NCBI GenBank assembly: GCA_963854835.1
Contig: OY978526.1
Location: 23,280,334-23,344,333, forward strand
Direction: 5' to 3'
Length of the DNA stretch: 64,000 bases
From: Megamerina dolium
Lineage: Eukaryota > Arthropoda > Insecta > Diptera > Megamerinidae
Part shown: one piece after another, positions 48,768 to 59,340 of the stretch
Position numbering within the stretch: position 1 is the stretch's first letter
How the letters are laid out: each line of letters starts with the position of its first letter
Notes under the pieces: model-generated
The model's input: the letters and a program-made list of their open reading frames with translations, nothing else
What the model was told of the DNA's origin: nothing
Databases searched by the model: none
Program-made: the position numbers and the translations under genes

Positions 48768-49409
48768 GTTGGTATGATTTCTATTTGTTCACCACCTTTC
48801 AATTGTAAATCCCAGTTGCTTTTACCTATTGTTGGTTTAACTGTCTGTCCTTTTGGACACTGTCATTAGTAGTAGTTGCATTCATTATGTACTCTTCTAG
48901 CTACCCATGCAATTCGAAATGCGGCCATCGAGAGTGTATTGCTGCTTTGCTGCTCATGTTATCGCACATTACAAAAACAAAAAAAAAATAATCGACCATG
49001 GTGTTCCACATTTCGACTTTCTAACGATGCCTTGTACTATTGCAATTTTTGTTGACACAACATTTTAAGCTAAAACCAGGTGTATCTCACATTTGTCGTC
49101 GTTGAACACTTTTCACTACTATCTATTTAATTAAATCGATTTGAATACAAACTACTAGAGCAACTGCAGTAAGCAAGCCAGTTCCATTGCAATCACAATG
49201 TTCAATGTTGTTCAAACTGAGATTCGATTACTAGTATGGCACGAGGCAGAATAAATTTGATTTATGCTGATTATAGGACAACTTTTGGTGTAGCAAAAAT
49301 AATTCTCTAAATGTTAAAGTACAAAGTACTTTAACGAAATTGAATTGTAGTATAATGCAGAATTTTGAGTTGACTTTTAACCAAAAATTTATATTCTTGC
49401 TCTTTGCAG
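48768..49409. other. Intron sequence immediately upstream of the timeout exons
   Basis: A T-rich tract before the acceptor at 49409 and no repeat family; no earlier exon recognised. Confidence 0.6.
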
Positions 49410-49493
49410 TTGAACCCCCTAATGATGGTGAAGAGATTGAAGCTTCCGCTGCGGATACCGAAGATGATGAAGAGAACGAAGAGGAATTAGAAG
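49410..49493 (+). CDS. timeout: timeout exon, acidic linker (84 nt)
   Basis: Internal coding exon bounded by a polypyrimidine tract plus CAG acceptor ending at 49409 and a GTCAGT donor at 49494. It enters with the last two bases of a split codon and leaves after the first base of another (phase 1 on both sides), giving 27 full codons: EPPNDGEEIEASAADTEDD, then a run rich in E and D. No motif is visible beyond acidity. The assignment rests on in-frame joining to the next two exons, which carry TIMELESS/TIMEOUT-type sequence. TIMEOUT is the insect counterpart of vertebrate TIMELESS, a nuclear partner of TIPIN that stabilises replication forks. Because the exon is symmetric it could be skipped without a frameshift. 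The upstream exon lies more than 49 kb away, outside the window. The circadian paralogue timeless is the main alternative identity. Confidence 0.72.
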
Positions 49494-49574
49494 GTCAGTA
49501 ATCATTGAAATTTCTCTTTGAATCATTTGTGTATTGAATCATATCCATTTTTTGTTTTTTTGTTGCCATTTTAG
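49494..49574 (+). other. timeout: Short timeout intron (81 bp)
   Basis: GTCAGT donor and TTGTTGCCATTTTAG acceptor, a typical short fly intron. It lies between two phase-1 split codons and is rich in T before the acceptor. Confidence 0.75.
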
Positions 49575-49623
49575 ATAATGGAATGATGGAGAAAGCATTT
49601 AAATTCGAAGATTTTGTCAAGAG
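49575..49623 (+). CDS. timeout: timeout exon, FKFEDFVKR segment (49 nt)
   Basis: A short internal exon only 81 bp downstream of the acidic exon. The acceptor is TTTTAG ending at 49574 and the donor is GTGAGT at 49624. It completes the split GAT codon and reads NGMMEKAFKFEDFVK, ending with AG of the arginine codon finished by the exon at 61009. From family knowledge, an acidic linker leading into an 'F-x-F-x-x-F-x-K-R' stretch just before the 'P-x-I-V-R-A' helix is seen in TIMELESS/TIMEOUT proteins. The exact phase match to an exon 11.4 kb away is strong support that both belong to one gene. No start codon is used here: the ATGs are internal methionines. Confidence 0.75.
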
Positions 49624-51479
49624 GTGAGTTTTGTGAGTGCTTCATTAATAAAAAAGTAGTGGAAAATTGCCGTGATAATTTTACTGTAGAACGCAAAACG
49701 GGGACAACGCCATTGAACTGTTGAAATGTTGTTGTTTTTTTTTCCAAATGATTTAAATTAATTTAATGCCCAATTGAAAAAATAAAATGAAATGAAAAGG
49801 TTCACTTCTGCCTCACACCAACCAACAACATCGTCATCAACAAATGCATCAAATTATTTGGAATGGAATAAAATATAGAGTTGTTGTTGTTAGTGTTGAT
49901 GTTGTGAGAGAGATGCTTTTCATTTAACGCAACGCGTTGGCATTTCTCTCTAACAAGAAAATTGGGCATTAAATAATTTATTTCAGCCATTTCGTCGGTG
50001 GCGTACAATTTGAAGCGACAAGTTGTAGACGACGCATTTAAAATATACAGCCGATGGATGGCTTGAGAGAGTGTGCAAACAGTGTGTGTGTGTGGCATAA
50101 AGTAGTCAAATTAAAATTGGCTACAAAAAGACAAAAACAAAAAAACAGAAAACATCTCAAGCAAAATAAATACCAAAAAAAGGGGTTGATTTAGGTATTT
50201 CTATATATAAATATTTTTTTTTTTATCCACTCTTCTCGCCGTTGATTTTGATGAAGTAGAGTGGTGAAGCATTTTACTAATTGCGTGGGCGCAAATTTTA
50301 GAGCTACAAATGCCAGAAGGCATTAAATGGAATGCTGGCATCACAAGTGAAAGTTCAGTTTGTAGCGTTAAAATGTTTTGAATTGCTTTCTTTTTTCTAT
50401 TTTTCGTTTTTTTTTTTCTTTATGGAAAATATCACAATAATAAAAAATACAAATAAATTTACATACATACTTTAACGCAATTTATTTACCTCGCTAAAAC
50501 TTTGCCACTCTTCGCTCTTTCATACATTTATTTGGCGTTTTTTTTTTTTTTCTTTCTTTCTTCTGCTTGATTTTAAATTTACTTAATTTTATTTGTTGTT
50601 ACTGTTGTTAGTGTCTTTCTTAATGAGCTTTGTATTTTATTTTTATCATTATTTTTTTTTTTCATAGTCGACTTTTCAAGATAGATGAGTTAATTACGAA
50701 AGAAAAATGGGTTTAATTTAATTTTTCGTACAGAATGTGGCAGCAATTACATTTAATTTGGTTGTGTTTCTTATTCCTATTTAGAATAGGTTTTGCCTTT
50801 AAATTAAAACATTCCACTATGTACGCATTAGAAATGCATAGAAAAGAGAATTACATAATATTTATTCCCTTCTAATGTTTATATTAATTATTAGAATTGC
50901 AATAAATCCATTTTGATTGCTAAATGCAACAAGAGCACACATTTCTTTAGGAAACTCATAATAAAGCCCATTGAATTGGAGGCATATTCGGTTTTAGATA
51001 CATTTTGTGTGTTTGTAGATAGCAAAAATATTGTACCATATTAGTAATACACTTAGGAGATTCGAAGATATTAATTCGAAGATATTCAATGTAAGAATTT
51101 TCAAATCTCAATACTTTAAATCTATAATTTAGCTGATAAAGTCACATTTGTAATTTTGTAACTAACTAAATGGAAGACAAGCATTTTTTACCAGTAAAAT
51201 GAGAAACTGTCAATTAAAAATGAGAATAATTAAATAAAAATCAAATAATAGCATTTCAACTTACTTACTTAACTAATCGGTTAAAACCGAGAAGGCTTCA
51301 GAAAGTTTCATTTGAAAATGGGAAAACGTCAACTACAAATGTGAAAGCATCAAACAATGAAGTAAGAGGGATCTACAAGTTATTACCTTCAAATCAAAAA
51401 TATTCAGTTTTGGCATTAAAATTGACAATCTTGGAAGTGATTGTCCTTCGTTAAATTTATTTTACGATTGTATGATTTA
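49624..51479. other. AT-rich intron sequence, no gene seen
   Basis: Many T runs (49735, 50215, 50410, 50540, 50652). The 98-codon minus-strand ORF at 49802-50098 has no known motif and ends in a GT-repeat-encoded His/Thr stretch; not supported as a gene. Confidence 0.55.
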
Positions 51480-51960
51480 ATATGGTTCGGATTGTTGCCA
51501 TCTTATCGGCAACTTCACAATGCCCCTCTCAGAGAAGCCCTGTTTCCTATTTCTGACTCGAGTTTTCAGACTCGAGCATGAAGACCAACTTACCAACCGA
51601 GCTCCCGAAGATTCTAACGCGTTGCAGTACACGTAAGTGCCCTATCGTTGTCCTGTTGAAATACAACACCTCTCCTGTTGGTAAATTTTTACCTCTTTTG
51701 ATCAATTACTGTGTTCACGGAGCCCAATTATTGACAGTAGAGATTCAAATTGGAAACAGCTCGACGTAAGTCAAGTTCCCGAGGTTTCTTATGAGTCGTG
51801 GTGGATGTAAATGCCCTCCATAGTCCTGACGAAATAGAACATCTCTAATTTTAGCGGCTTCTGGTCAATCGTTAACTTCCAATGGTTCAATTGTGGACAA
51901 TAACTGTCTGAAATTAGTTAGTCCTAGATTGGCTACAATACAATTTGAGCCACTCCATCG
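51480..51960 (-). mobile_element. Two overlapping degenerate mariner C-terminal fragments
   Basis: On the minus strand ERGIVKLPIRWQQ (near 51540-51490) is the mariner C-terminal motif. VFQQDNDRALT followed by LRELGW (near 51660-51590) is the second catalytic region. A second, similar piece, RPEAAKIRDVLFRQDYGG (near 51860-51800), suggests a partial duplication or a second element. Heavy frameshifting. Resembles the cecropia-type mariners at 27114 and 34275. Confidence 0.65.
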
Positions 51961-51964
51961 CACT

Positions 51965-53101
51965 TTAAGCAAGAGCGTTTTCGCACATTATACATATCTG
52001 TAAGGTGAAAGCACCTTTTAAACCGGTCGGTTTGGCCAAGCCTTTTTTCTTTTTATTTTTTGCTTCAACTCGTATGTCATTCGACCCAAATCTCTTACCA
52101 CTGAAGCTTTTGTGCAGGAAAAACAGAAAATAGTTGCATGGGAATAAATCTGGAGAATATTCTGCATGAAGGAGCAATTCGTTACGTAATTCATGAAATT
52201 TTGCCATTGCTACTACGGGCTTGTGAGCCGTCCTGGTGAAAATAATTGTTTCACGCCAAATGCGCCCGTTTTCCTTCGAATCGATCCAACAGCTCTATAT
52301 AAAATACTACAATGATCGTTTATTGTTTATCAAGGTAATCGTTGTGAATGACAAATCGCCAAAAAAAAAAACTGTCTACGTAGTCTTGGCGGACAGGCTA
52401 ATCTTTGACCTCGTCAACTTCGATTAACCACGAGAATACCATTGTATGACTCTTTCTTGATATCTGATGTGCTATGCTGAATTCATGTTTCAGCCACGAT
52501 TACGAGACGGTAAAAAACTCGGACGGATTGAAATTGAACATCCCCAAACACTTCCTTGAAGTTGACGAACGATCGTTTCTGTTGTCAATTCTGGACCAAT
52601 CTTTTTTATATCCAAATATTTATGCAAAACTGAAATTATTGATCCAAGTAATAAGACTGTAGTATCTTCGAGTTTGCGCATCTTCTTTCGCCAGTCGTCC
52701 ATCGACCATTTCTGGTGTTGTGGCCTCAATTGCGCGATCAGATGGTTCAACGTTACTTGTTCTGATACGACCCCATCGAAACTGAATTAATCAATGGTGG
52801 AAGGCTTAAATCGATAGTGAAAAGTTCCCATGATAGTTTTCAAGCTTTTGTTTGGTTCCCGTAATAAATTTTCCCGCAAAAAATAGCATTTAGTGAGCAC
52901 ACGAAATTCACTTTTGCATTTTTACGGAAATTTTTGCCGCCGTCTAGTTCAAATGGCGGTCACAGCGAAACTACTTGGCAGATATGTTTGACAAACTGAG
53001 TACGTTCTTCCGAATTATGCTTCTGAACAAACAAAATGTTTGTTGGCGGAATAGATTGTTCCTTTTTTTTAAGTTTTTAGGGACTTATTGACTCACCCTC
53101 G
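51965..53101 (-). mobile_element. Mariner (irritans-like) remnant
   Basis: One terminal repeat is at the right end; reversed it reads CGAGGGTGAGTCAATAAGTC. On the minus strand: SEFRVLTKCYFLRENL (N-terminus, near 52910), MDDWRKKMRKLEDT, SVLHKYLDIKKIGPELTTET (helix-turn-helix to linker), a poorly matching middle, and AHKPVVAMAKFHELRNELLL, YSPDLFPCNYFLF (third catalytic Asp replaced by Asn) and SFSGKRFGSNDI. The region of the first catalytic Asp is too degraded to read. The left terminal repeat was not found. Different subfamily from its neighbour at 51480. Confidence 0.78.
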
Positions 53102-53970
53102 TCGAATAAAAGTTAATCAGCTCAATATTTATGGCATTTTTATGTTTTTACTTTATTATCTAAGCCTCTTTGTTTCACATTTCAAGCAGAAGTTTACTAT
53201 CGACATTTCCGGGCATCAAATTTAATTAATTAAAAAACTAAATTAATATTTTTTTTAATAGGCAAATACCAATATAATACCATGATGGTAGCAATCGTAA
53301 GACTAAAGTAAAATATAAAAGCAAATAAATAATATATAAGTAGGTGCTACGCCTTAATTATCGACCCACGAGTATCTATATCGAATAATAGTATTGAAAG
53401 TTAGTTTAAACAAAAAAGTTGCTTTCAAAAATGAATCCATCTCTCTCCATCTCTCTCCCTTTCTCTCTGCATTTGCCCATCTATATGTACACCCACCATA
53501 CGCTATCATGGACACCGCATTGTAACCATTTTAATTAAGAATTGTACCAAAGGAATATTCTTTTCATTGATTTTGTTTTGTTTTTTTTGTTGTTGTTGCG
53601 CTTCTGAAACTGACAAAAGAAGAAATAATAATTGATGCCGCATGGCGATTGGATGGCGGAGAAGATAGAGGAGATAACTTATTTTATAAGTGAAAAGAAA
53701 ATCGATAGAAATAAAACAGAGAGAAACAGAAAGAGCCAATGCCACACCATTGAATGAACGAAAAGTTTTCATTTAGGCGATGAGGTGACTCCGCCATCTG
53801 TTGGCGATTATATTCGAGTACAAGCATACATAAGCATAAACTATGGGTGTTTTCTTGTGTATGTGTGTATGTATTATATATGTGTTGCTCCATTTGATAA
53901 TGACTGCTGTACTGTCGGTCGCTTTAGCAATTCAATTGTATATACAAATACTTTTGTCTGCCTCTGTATG

Positions 53971-53998
53971 AGTGTGTGTGTGTGTGTGTGTGTGTGTC
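53971..53998. repeat. GT microsatellite
   Basis: Uninterrupted GT run of about 27 bp. Confidence 0.94.
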
Positions 53999-54139
53999 GT
54001 TTCTCGTTCATTCATTTTTCTACTATCTTTACATATATCGTAAAAGATGCCCTCAAGGGAACTAATTAGAGATTAACGTCAAAAATGACTTGGAGTTGAG
54101 TTTAATTTCAAAAGCGGTTTTCATTGCTTTTCATTTTTG

Positions 54140-54645
54140 GTATTGTCGATGATGATGATGATAATGATGATGCTGCTACTACTGCTGCTTCAATTGTTAT
54201 TAAGTATTATTATTGTTGTCGCTGCTGCTGCTGCCGCTGCTACTGCTTTTACTATTACTTCTCATGCTATTACAAATACATTCATACTACCATTTTTATA
54301 ATTGTACACAAAATAATGACGTCAAGTGTTGCTAAAACATTCCGACAATTGTTTTGTTGTTGTACTTATGCAACAGCTATTGCTATTATTGATATTATTG
54401 TTGTTGTTGGCTGTGTCGTCCTTATCGTATATATATACATATGTAGTGGTTATTGTTGTTGTAGCTGTTGTTGTTGTTGTGGCAACAATTCTATGTCGGT
54501 TTTTATGCGTAATTGTGGATTGTGTTGAATGCTTTTTAAATGTTGAATGTTTGACTTTGAAAGGATTTCATTACTAATTGTTGTTATTATTGTTGTTGTT
54601 GTTTTCGTTTTTGTTGTTGCTATTATTATTATTACCACCATTTGT
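54140..54645. repeat. Cluster of trinucleotide repeats (GAT, TGC, TTG, ATT)
   Basis: GATGATGATGATAATGATGA near 54149, TGCTGCTGCTGCCGCTGC near 54222, TTG/TTA runs near 54350-54420, 54450-54485 and 54577-54640. Both strands give spurious low-complexity ORFs. Confidence 0.88.
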
Positions 54646-54954
54646 GTTGCTATATGGCGGTTTGTTGCTGAAAAAATCTGCTTTTGAAAGTACCGTTAAG
54701 TGGATAGTATAACGGGTAAACTACCTGAATCGACCTAGTCCAGTTTTAGAGTAGATAAAACCATTAAATGACCACAATTGCACATTAATATGTCTTTTTT
54801 ATGATTTAATATTAAATTTAATTTAGCATCATCCTTTGAATATACATTTTTTTTTTCTTAATTTCTAAATAAGTTAAAAGATCAGATTCAAAACTGTACA
54901 AAAATTTATTAATTTTAACGGGGTTACTATTTGTCGATAAGTAATTGAAAAATT

Positions 54955-55045
54955 TTCTGCCAATACATAATTTGTTAAGGAAAATTTTCTAAAACAGTCC
55001 TGTGATGAAATTCTGAAAAAGTGACCCAATACGAGTTAAGTCTAA
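54955..55045 (+). repeat. Short worn SINE fragment
   Basis: TCTGCCAATACATAATTTGT, AAAATTTTCTAAAACAGTCC, TGTGATGAAATTCTGAAAAA and GTGACCCAATACGAGTT follow the order of the SINE's middle. Sits just before a family 2 array. Confidence 0.42.
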
Positions 55046-55094
55046 AGTTTGAAAATTTTGTGTTTGAATCTGTGCTTTAAAATATTGAATATTA

Positions 55095-56285
55095 CTTATT
55101 GCAAAAGAACAACTGAAAATCGACAAATAACGTCATGACTAAACAGGAATCGCTTCTAAAGCAATTCCCCCTAATATTTCCTCTACAACATTTTCAACGT
55201 AAATTCTTACCCCCTACCTCAATTCCTTAAAGAGACTCTCATATAGATTGACCGAAAAATCATCTGAAAATCGATAAATAAAATCATAACTGTGAAGAAA
55301 TCGCCTCTAGAGCAATAAAATATATGACTGAACCTTCTTAAATATGTATCCTCAATATGCCTTCCAAACATACTTGACCGTTATCTTCGTCGCCTTCGCA
55401 CCATCCACACAAATTGACCAAAAAGGCATCTGAAAATCGACAAACAACCTCACAATTGAACAGGAATCGCCTCTAAAGCTGCCAAATGTATAACAAATCT
55501 CCATAATGTTTGCCATACCTTCTATGTCCACCCCTTCAAGCGAACCCCATACAAAATAACCAAAACAGTATCTAAAATTCAACAAATATCCCCCTAACTG
55601 AATAGGAATCGCTTATATTGCAGTAAAATATATGACAGACACCCATGAATTTTTTTTTTTCTCAACATATATTTCGAACATTCTTATTCCCTATTTCCAT
55701 CCATTAAAGAGACTCCCATACAAAATGACCGAAAATCTTCAAATAACCTCAAAATTGAAGAGATATTGCTTCTAAAGCGATGAAATTAAGGACTCACCAT
55801 CATAAATTTTCCACTTCAATATATGTTTCGAACCTACTTACTCCATAACTCTACCCCTTAATCGGGGTCCCATACAAAATGACCGAAAAAACATATGAAA
55901 ATCGTCACATAACCTCTTAACTCAATAGTAAACATCTCTAGTGTGGTATAAAGTAAAACCGACCCATATTAGTTTTTGTTCTTCAACATTTCTTTTAAAC
56001 GTACTTACCCTCGGAACTGCCGTAAATGCATCTAGAATTCGACAAATCATACCGTAACTGAATGGGGATTGCCTTTAGAGCGGTAAAATGTATGACCGAC
56101 CTCAATCGATTTTTCTTCCTCAACATTTCTTTCTAATATATTTTCCCCCTAATTTCATCCCATATAGCAACTATCATATAAAATGCCTAGTAAAACATCT
56201 GCAAATCGACAATAACTGCCCAGGTATCGCCCTTGGAACTGTGTATTATGTGACCTACCAATAATTTTGCAAAACTGTCGGTCCA
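55095..56285 (+). repeat. Tandem array, family 2, about 8 units
   Basis: The GGAATCGCCTCTA-type block occurs near 55148, 55299, 55465, 55607, 55763, 55931, 56067 and 56225 (spacings 136-168). Units contain GACTCCCATACAAAATGACC (55711), GTCCCATACAAAATGACC (about 55869), CCCCATACAAAATAACC (about 55546), GAAAATCGACAAATAACC and CTCAACATTTC. The clearest array of this family. Minus-strand ORFs are shadows. Confidence 0.9.
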
Positions 56286-58974
56286 AAAAGTGCTGAAAAT
56301 TTTGTCGTGTCCACTTATTGCTTCTTTCACTATAAACTCTCTCACACACACACACATTCACATATAACAACCACTGAAAACCACTTATCGCATATAATTG
56401 GCAATTGTAGGCAGCAATGGCAGTTTTGAAAACTTTTTGTATTTTTTTGTTTTTGGTTTTGGTTTTTTTTTTTGTTTGTTTTTTTTGCGTTTGCTTTAAA
56501 ACAAATCATTTGATGATATTAAGGGTTCTTTTGCTAAGCATCTTGCCTCACAATAATATATTATTAGATTTCTCTGAGTGAAAAGTGATGATTTGCCTTT
56601 GGGATATAAAATCGTGTAATTAGTTAAATTTGAAGAATTTGAATCAAGCAGCCAACTGGCCAGTGTATCAACCAGCCTTATATGTAGATTTAATTTATTA
56701 AATTAAATACAAGTGTTGGTTGTTCAATTTTTCCACTTTAACACTTTATTCATTTTTTGGATTAAAGACTCAAATATTATCAACGATATTTTGACTTTTA
56801 ATTTATTTTTAATTTATTTTTTCATAAACATAATCCATACTGCAATGCATACCAGTCGTTTTTTTTTCTTCGGCTTCTTACACTCACCGTTATCATCATT
56901 TGTCTTCTGTAGTCCCATATCAGCTGTACCGGAATAATAAAATTGAATAATAAATTAACGCCTTTGATAAACACTAAAGTGGGCGCATGTTTAATGTCAT
57001 GACCATTTTATGTAAAAAAAAAAAAATTTTAATTAAATCAACACAGTATCCTTTGTTTACCTTAGCATGCATTTTTAGAAATGTTGTTCTTCTGCCAATT
57101 ATACATTATACTCCGTACTCGTACTTTCGAATACTCATTACTATGAGACATTAGTACCACTTGTGCCGCCCTTCAACATGTATCTATACGTACATATAAC
57201 AACTGCCTCCAACTGCCCTCTTGAAGTTATCGTTTTAAAACATAATCGCATGCCATTAACGTAATTTTTTTTTTTCTCATATTATTTTCTTTTCTTTCAT
57301 TTTGTTGGTTAAGTTTTTATGGATGCCGTTTTGAAATTAACACAACTTGGCAATGGCCATTTACCGAATTGGCTTTCGTGTGCCTTCATGCGCACCTTTC
57401 ATTTATGGACGGCGGAAATGAGTGCAACGGAAATTGTATTTTTATCGCTTTTTCATGTAAATACGAAATGCGGCATAACGTCGAAATTGATAACAATAAA
57501 TTGGTACGCGATGTGCGGTCAATGGTGCTGACACTCGTTGCCATTAAGTGGCCATTAAGTGGGTGCTTCTGTGTATGTGTGTATGTGTGTGTGTGTGTGT
57601 GTGTATATGTCTAGGAATGTTTACGTCTTTAAGCGTTAAATGAATTGAATGTACTTTATACCTCATGCCAGTGTACTCTCTAAATGAGTCTTACAAATCT
57701 ATATTATGAGAACTTATATATATATCTTATCTAATAAGCTTCAGCTAAATAGCTAGATGAAGTTATTTTGTATATTCTCTATTGAATTTCTAAAATAAGA
57801 AACATGATGTGGGTGGCCCCATACAATTATTAGCTGTATGGATGTGTATGATTCTTCTCAAAATTTTTAAATTATTTTCTTACCTCTGGCCTCTTTCTGG
57901 TAGATGGTAGATTCTAATACAAAAAAAAAAAATATCACTTTTAAATTTGCATGAAAATTCGCAGCCGGTGACAAACATTGTCATTAAGTTTTTACATAGT
58001 TCGAGTATGAACGTTTTCATTTTTCATATAAGAAACAAATTGCAGAAATTTCCAGTAACTGACACCACAATTATAGTAACCTCCTTACACTCCCCCTTGG
58101 TAGTATGCTTTCTTCGAAGCATTGAAAACATTTTCTCATTGTCATATATCCTGTCGATATCAACGACAACTTTTCTGCTTCTGTTGCAAGATGATTTTTT
58201 TTTTTTTTCATATTATATTTGTTGGCTTTGCCACTACAATTGAGTGCTATTCAACCGCATGTGAACCGGAAGAGGTTTAGCTTGCACCACACACATACAC
58301 AACTTGTTTTGATGAAACCCTGTGCCATTATGAAGTTAAGAAGAACATTAGCAACAACAACAACGACGAGCATAGTATTCAATAGCATTGTGATCGTTCG
58401 CATATCTTTAAGGAACACATATATGTATGTACTATACAATACACCTGTCGAATGATGAGTCTTTTATGGATGCCCTAACGAATGTGAATATATGATACTT
58501 ATACATGTATGAGCTTGTTTTTTCTTTTACCACAAATGGATTTATGTATATATTTGTACATATATAAAGATTTAGATGAATCCTGTTTTTCTTTAATCAG
58601 CTTTATTTCCATATAATATACATTCATTTACATTATAACTCAATATTTGCCATCCATTCCTCTGCGTATCAATTTATTCTGTATGTGTGTAGGTACCATC
58701 TAAAGATTCTTTATTCATCTAAAAATATCATTGTGTGTTTTTTGCAATTATTTTCGCCTATAAAATTAGATTTTGTACTCGGTTGGTTATACAATACATT
58801 TGGATGCAGGTACATAATACATTAAATTAGCCAATACAACATTCATTTATTTCATTATAATTAGTTCCACAATATCGATTACCCTCATTAATATCACAAA
58901 AATATAAAAATTCAGAATCGTAAAATGTTACTGAATATTCAATAAAACAAATTATAGACTAATTTCATACATAC
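56286..58974. other. Intron sequence, no gene seen
   Basis: CA run near 56342-56356, T runs near 56460-56488, a higher-GC stretch at 57315-57560, and a GT run at 57571-57606. ORFs at 57319-57614 show no known domain and no flanking splice logic I could support. Confidence 0.5.
57571..57606. repeat. GT microsatellite
   Basis: GTGTATGTGTGTATG followed by a GT run. Confidence 0.93.
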
Positions 58975-59340
58975 GAGTCATGATTTTTATTCGATTACAC
59001 TCATCTTCGAAACATCTTTGATGATAGGAATAAAATTATACGAGTTTCATCACGATAGCTTTATGTTTACGTACACATAATCTCAAAATATATATTCAAA
59101 TCTGTGTTTATATATCAAAAATAGACTTGGGTTTCAAATTTCAGCTTTGTATATACTGTAGATTTATATTTACGTGAACAATGTCTGAATATATGCTTTC
59201 GAAAATGGCTTTGAACCAATTACGCCCATTTACAAAGTCGTTCGCTTGTTGTTCAAAATAATTTACTAAATTTCAGCTCATTAACTTTATGTTTGCATGC
59301 ACAATACATAAAAATATGTATAAGTTCGTTATATGAACAA
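58975..59340 (+). repeat. Worn family 1 repeats, about 2-3 units
   Basis: ATTCGATTACACTCATCTTC, AGCTTTATGTTTACGTACAC, TTTCAAATTTCAGCTTTGTA, CAATTACGCCCATTTACAAA and AAATTTCAGCTCATTAACTT keep the order and spacing of the family 1 unit but with heavy divergence. Confidence 0.6.

Larger units (their letters stand above)
1..49409 (+). other. timeout: Intron of timeout upstream of the acidic exon (partial, over 49 kb)
   Basis: Inferred intron. No upstream timeout exon, no nested long reading frame and no promoter were recognised here. Its content is transposon remnants, SINEs, tandem arrays and simple repeats, annotated separately. Drosophila timeout is known to be a very long gene with large introns and a nested gene (2mit, leucine-rich repeat); no leucine-rich-repeat reading frame is seen in this window. 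A small exon without an ATG could have been missed by eye. Confidence 0.65.
53105..54954. other. Intron sequence rich in microsatellites, no gene seen
   Basis: GT run at 53971-53998 and mixed trinucleotide arrays at 54140-54645. The 134-codon ORF at 54124-54528 is a Cys/Ile-rich translation of TGT/TTG/TGC repeats and not a gene. Confidence 0.6.

Noticed and set aside
54124..54528. 134-codon ORF, longest plus-strand ORF in the third intron region
   Set aside because: It is a translation of trinucleotide repeats (Cys, Ile, Ala and Val runs) with no domain and opposing-strand ORFs of the same origin.
57319..57531. Candidate cryptic exon
   Set aside because: No recognised domain and no convincing acceptor and donor pair keeping the timeout frame; kept only as a composition finding.
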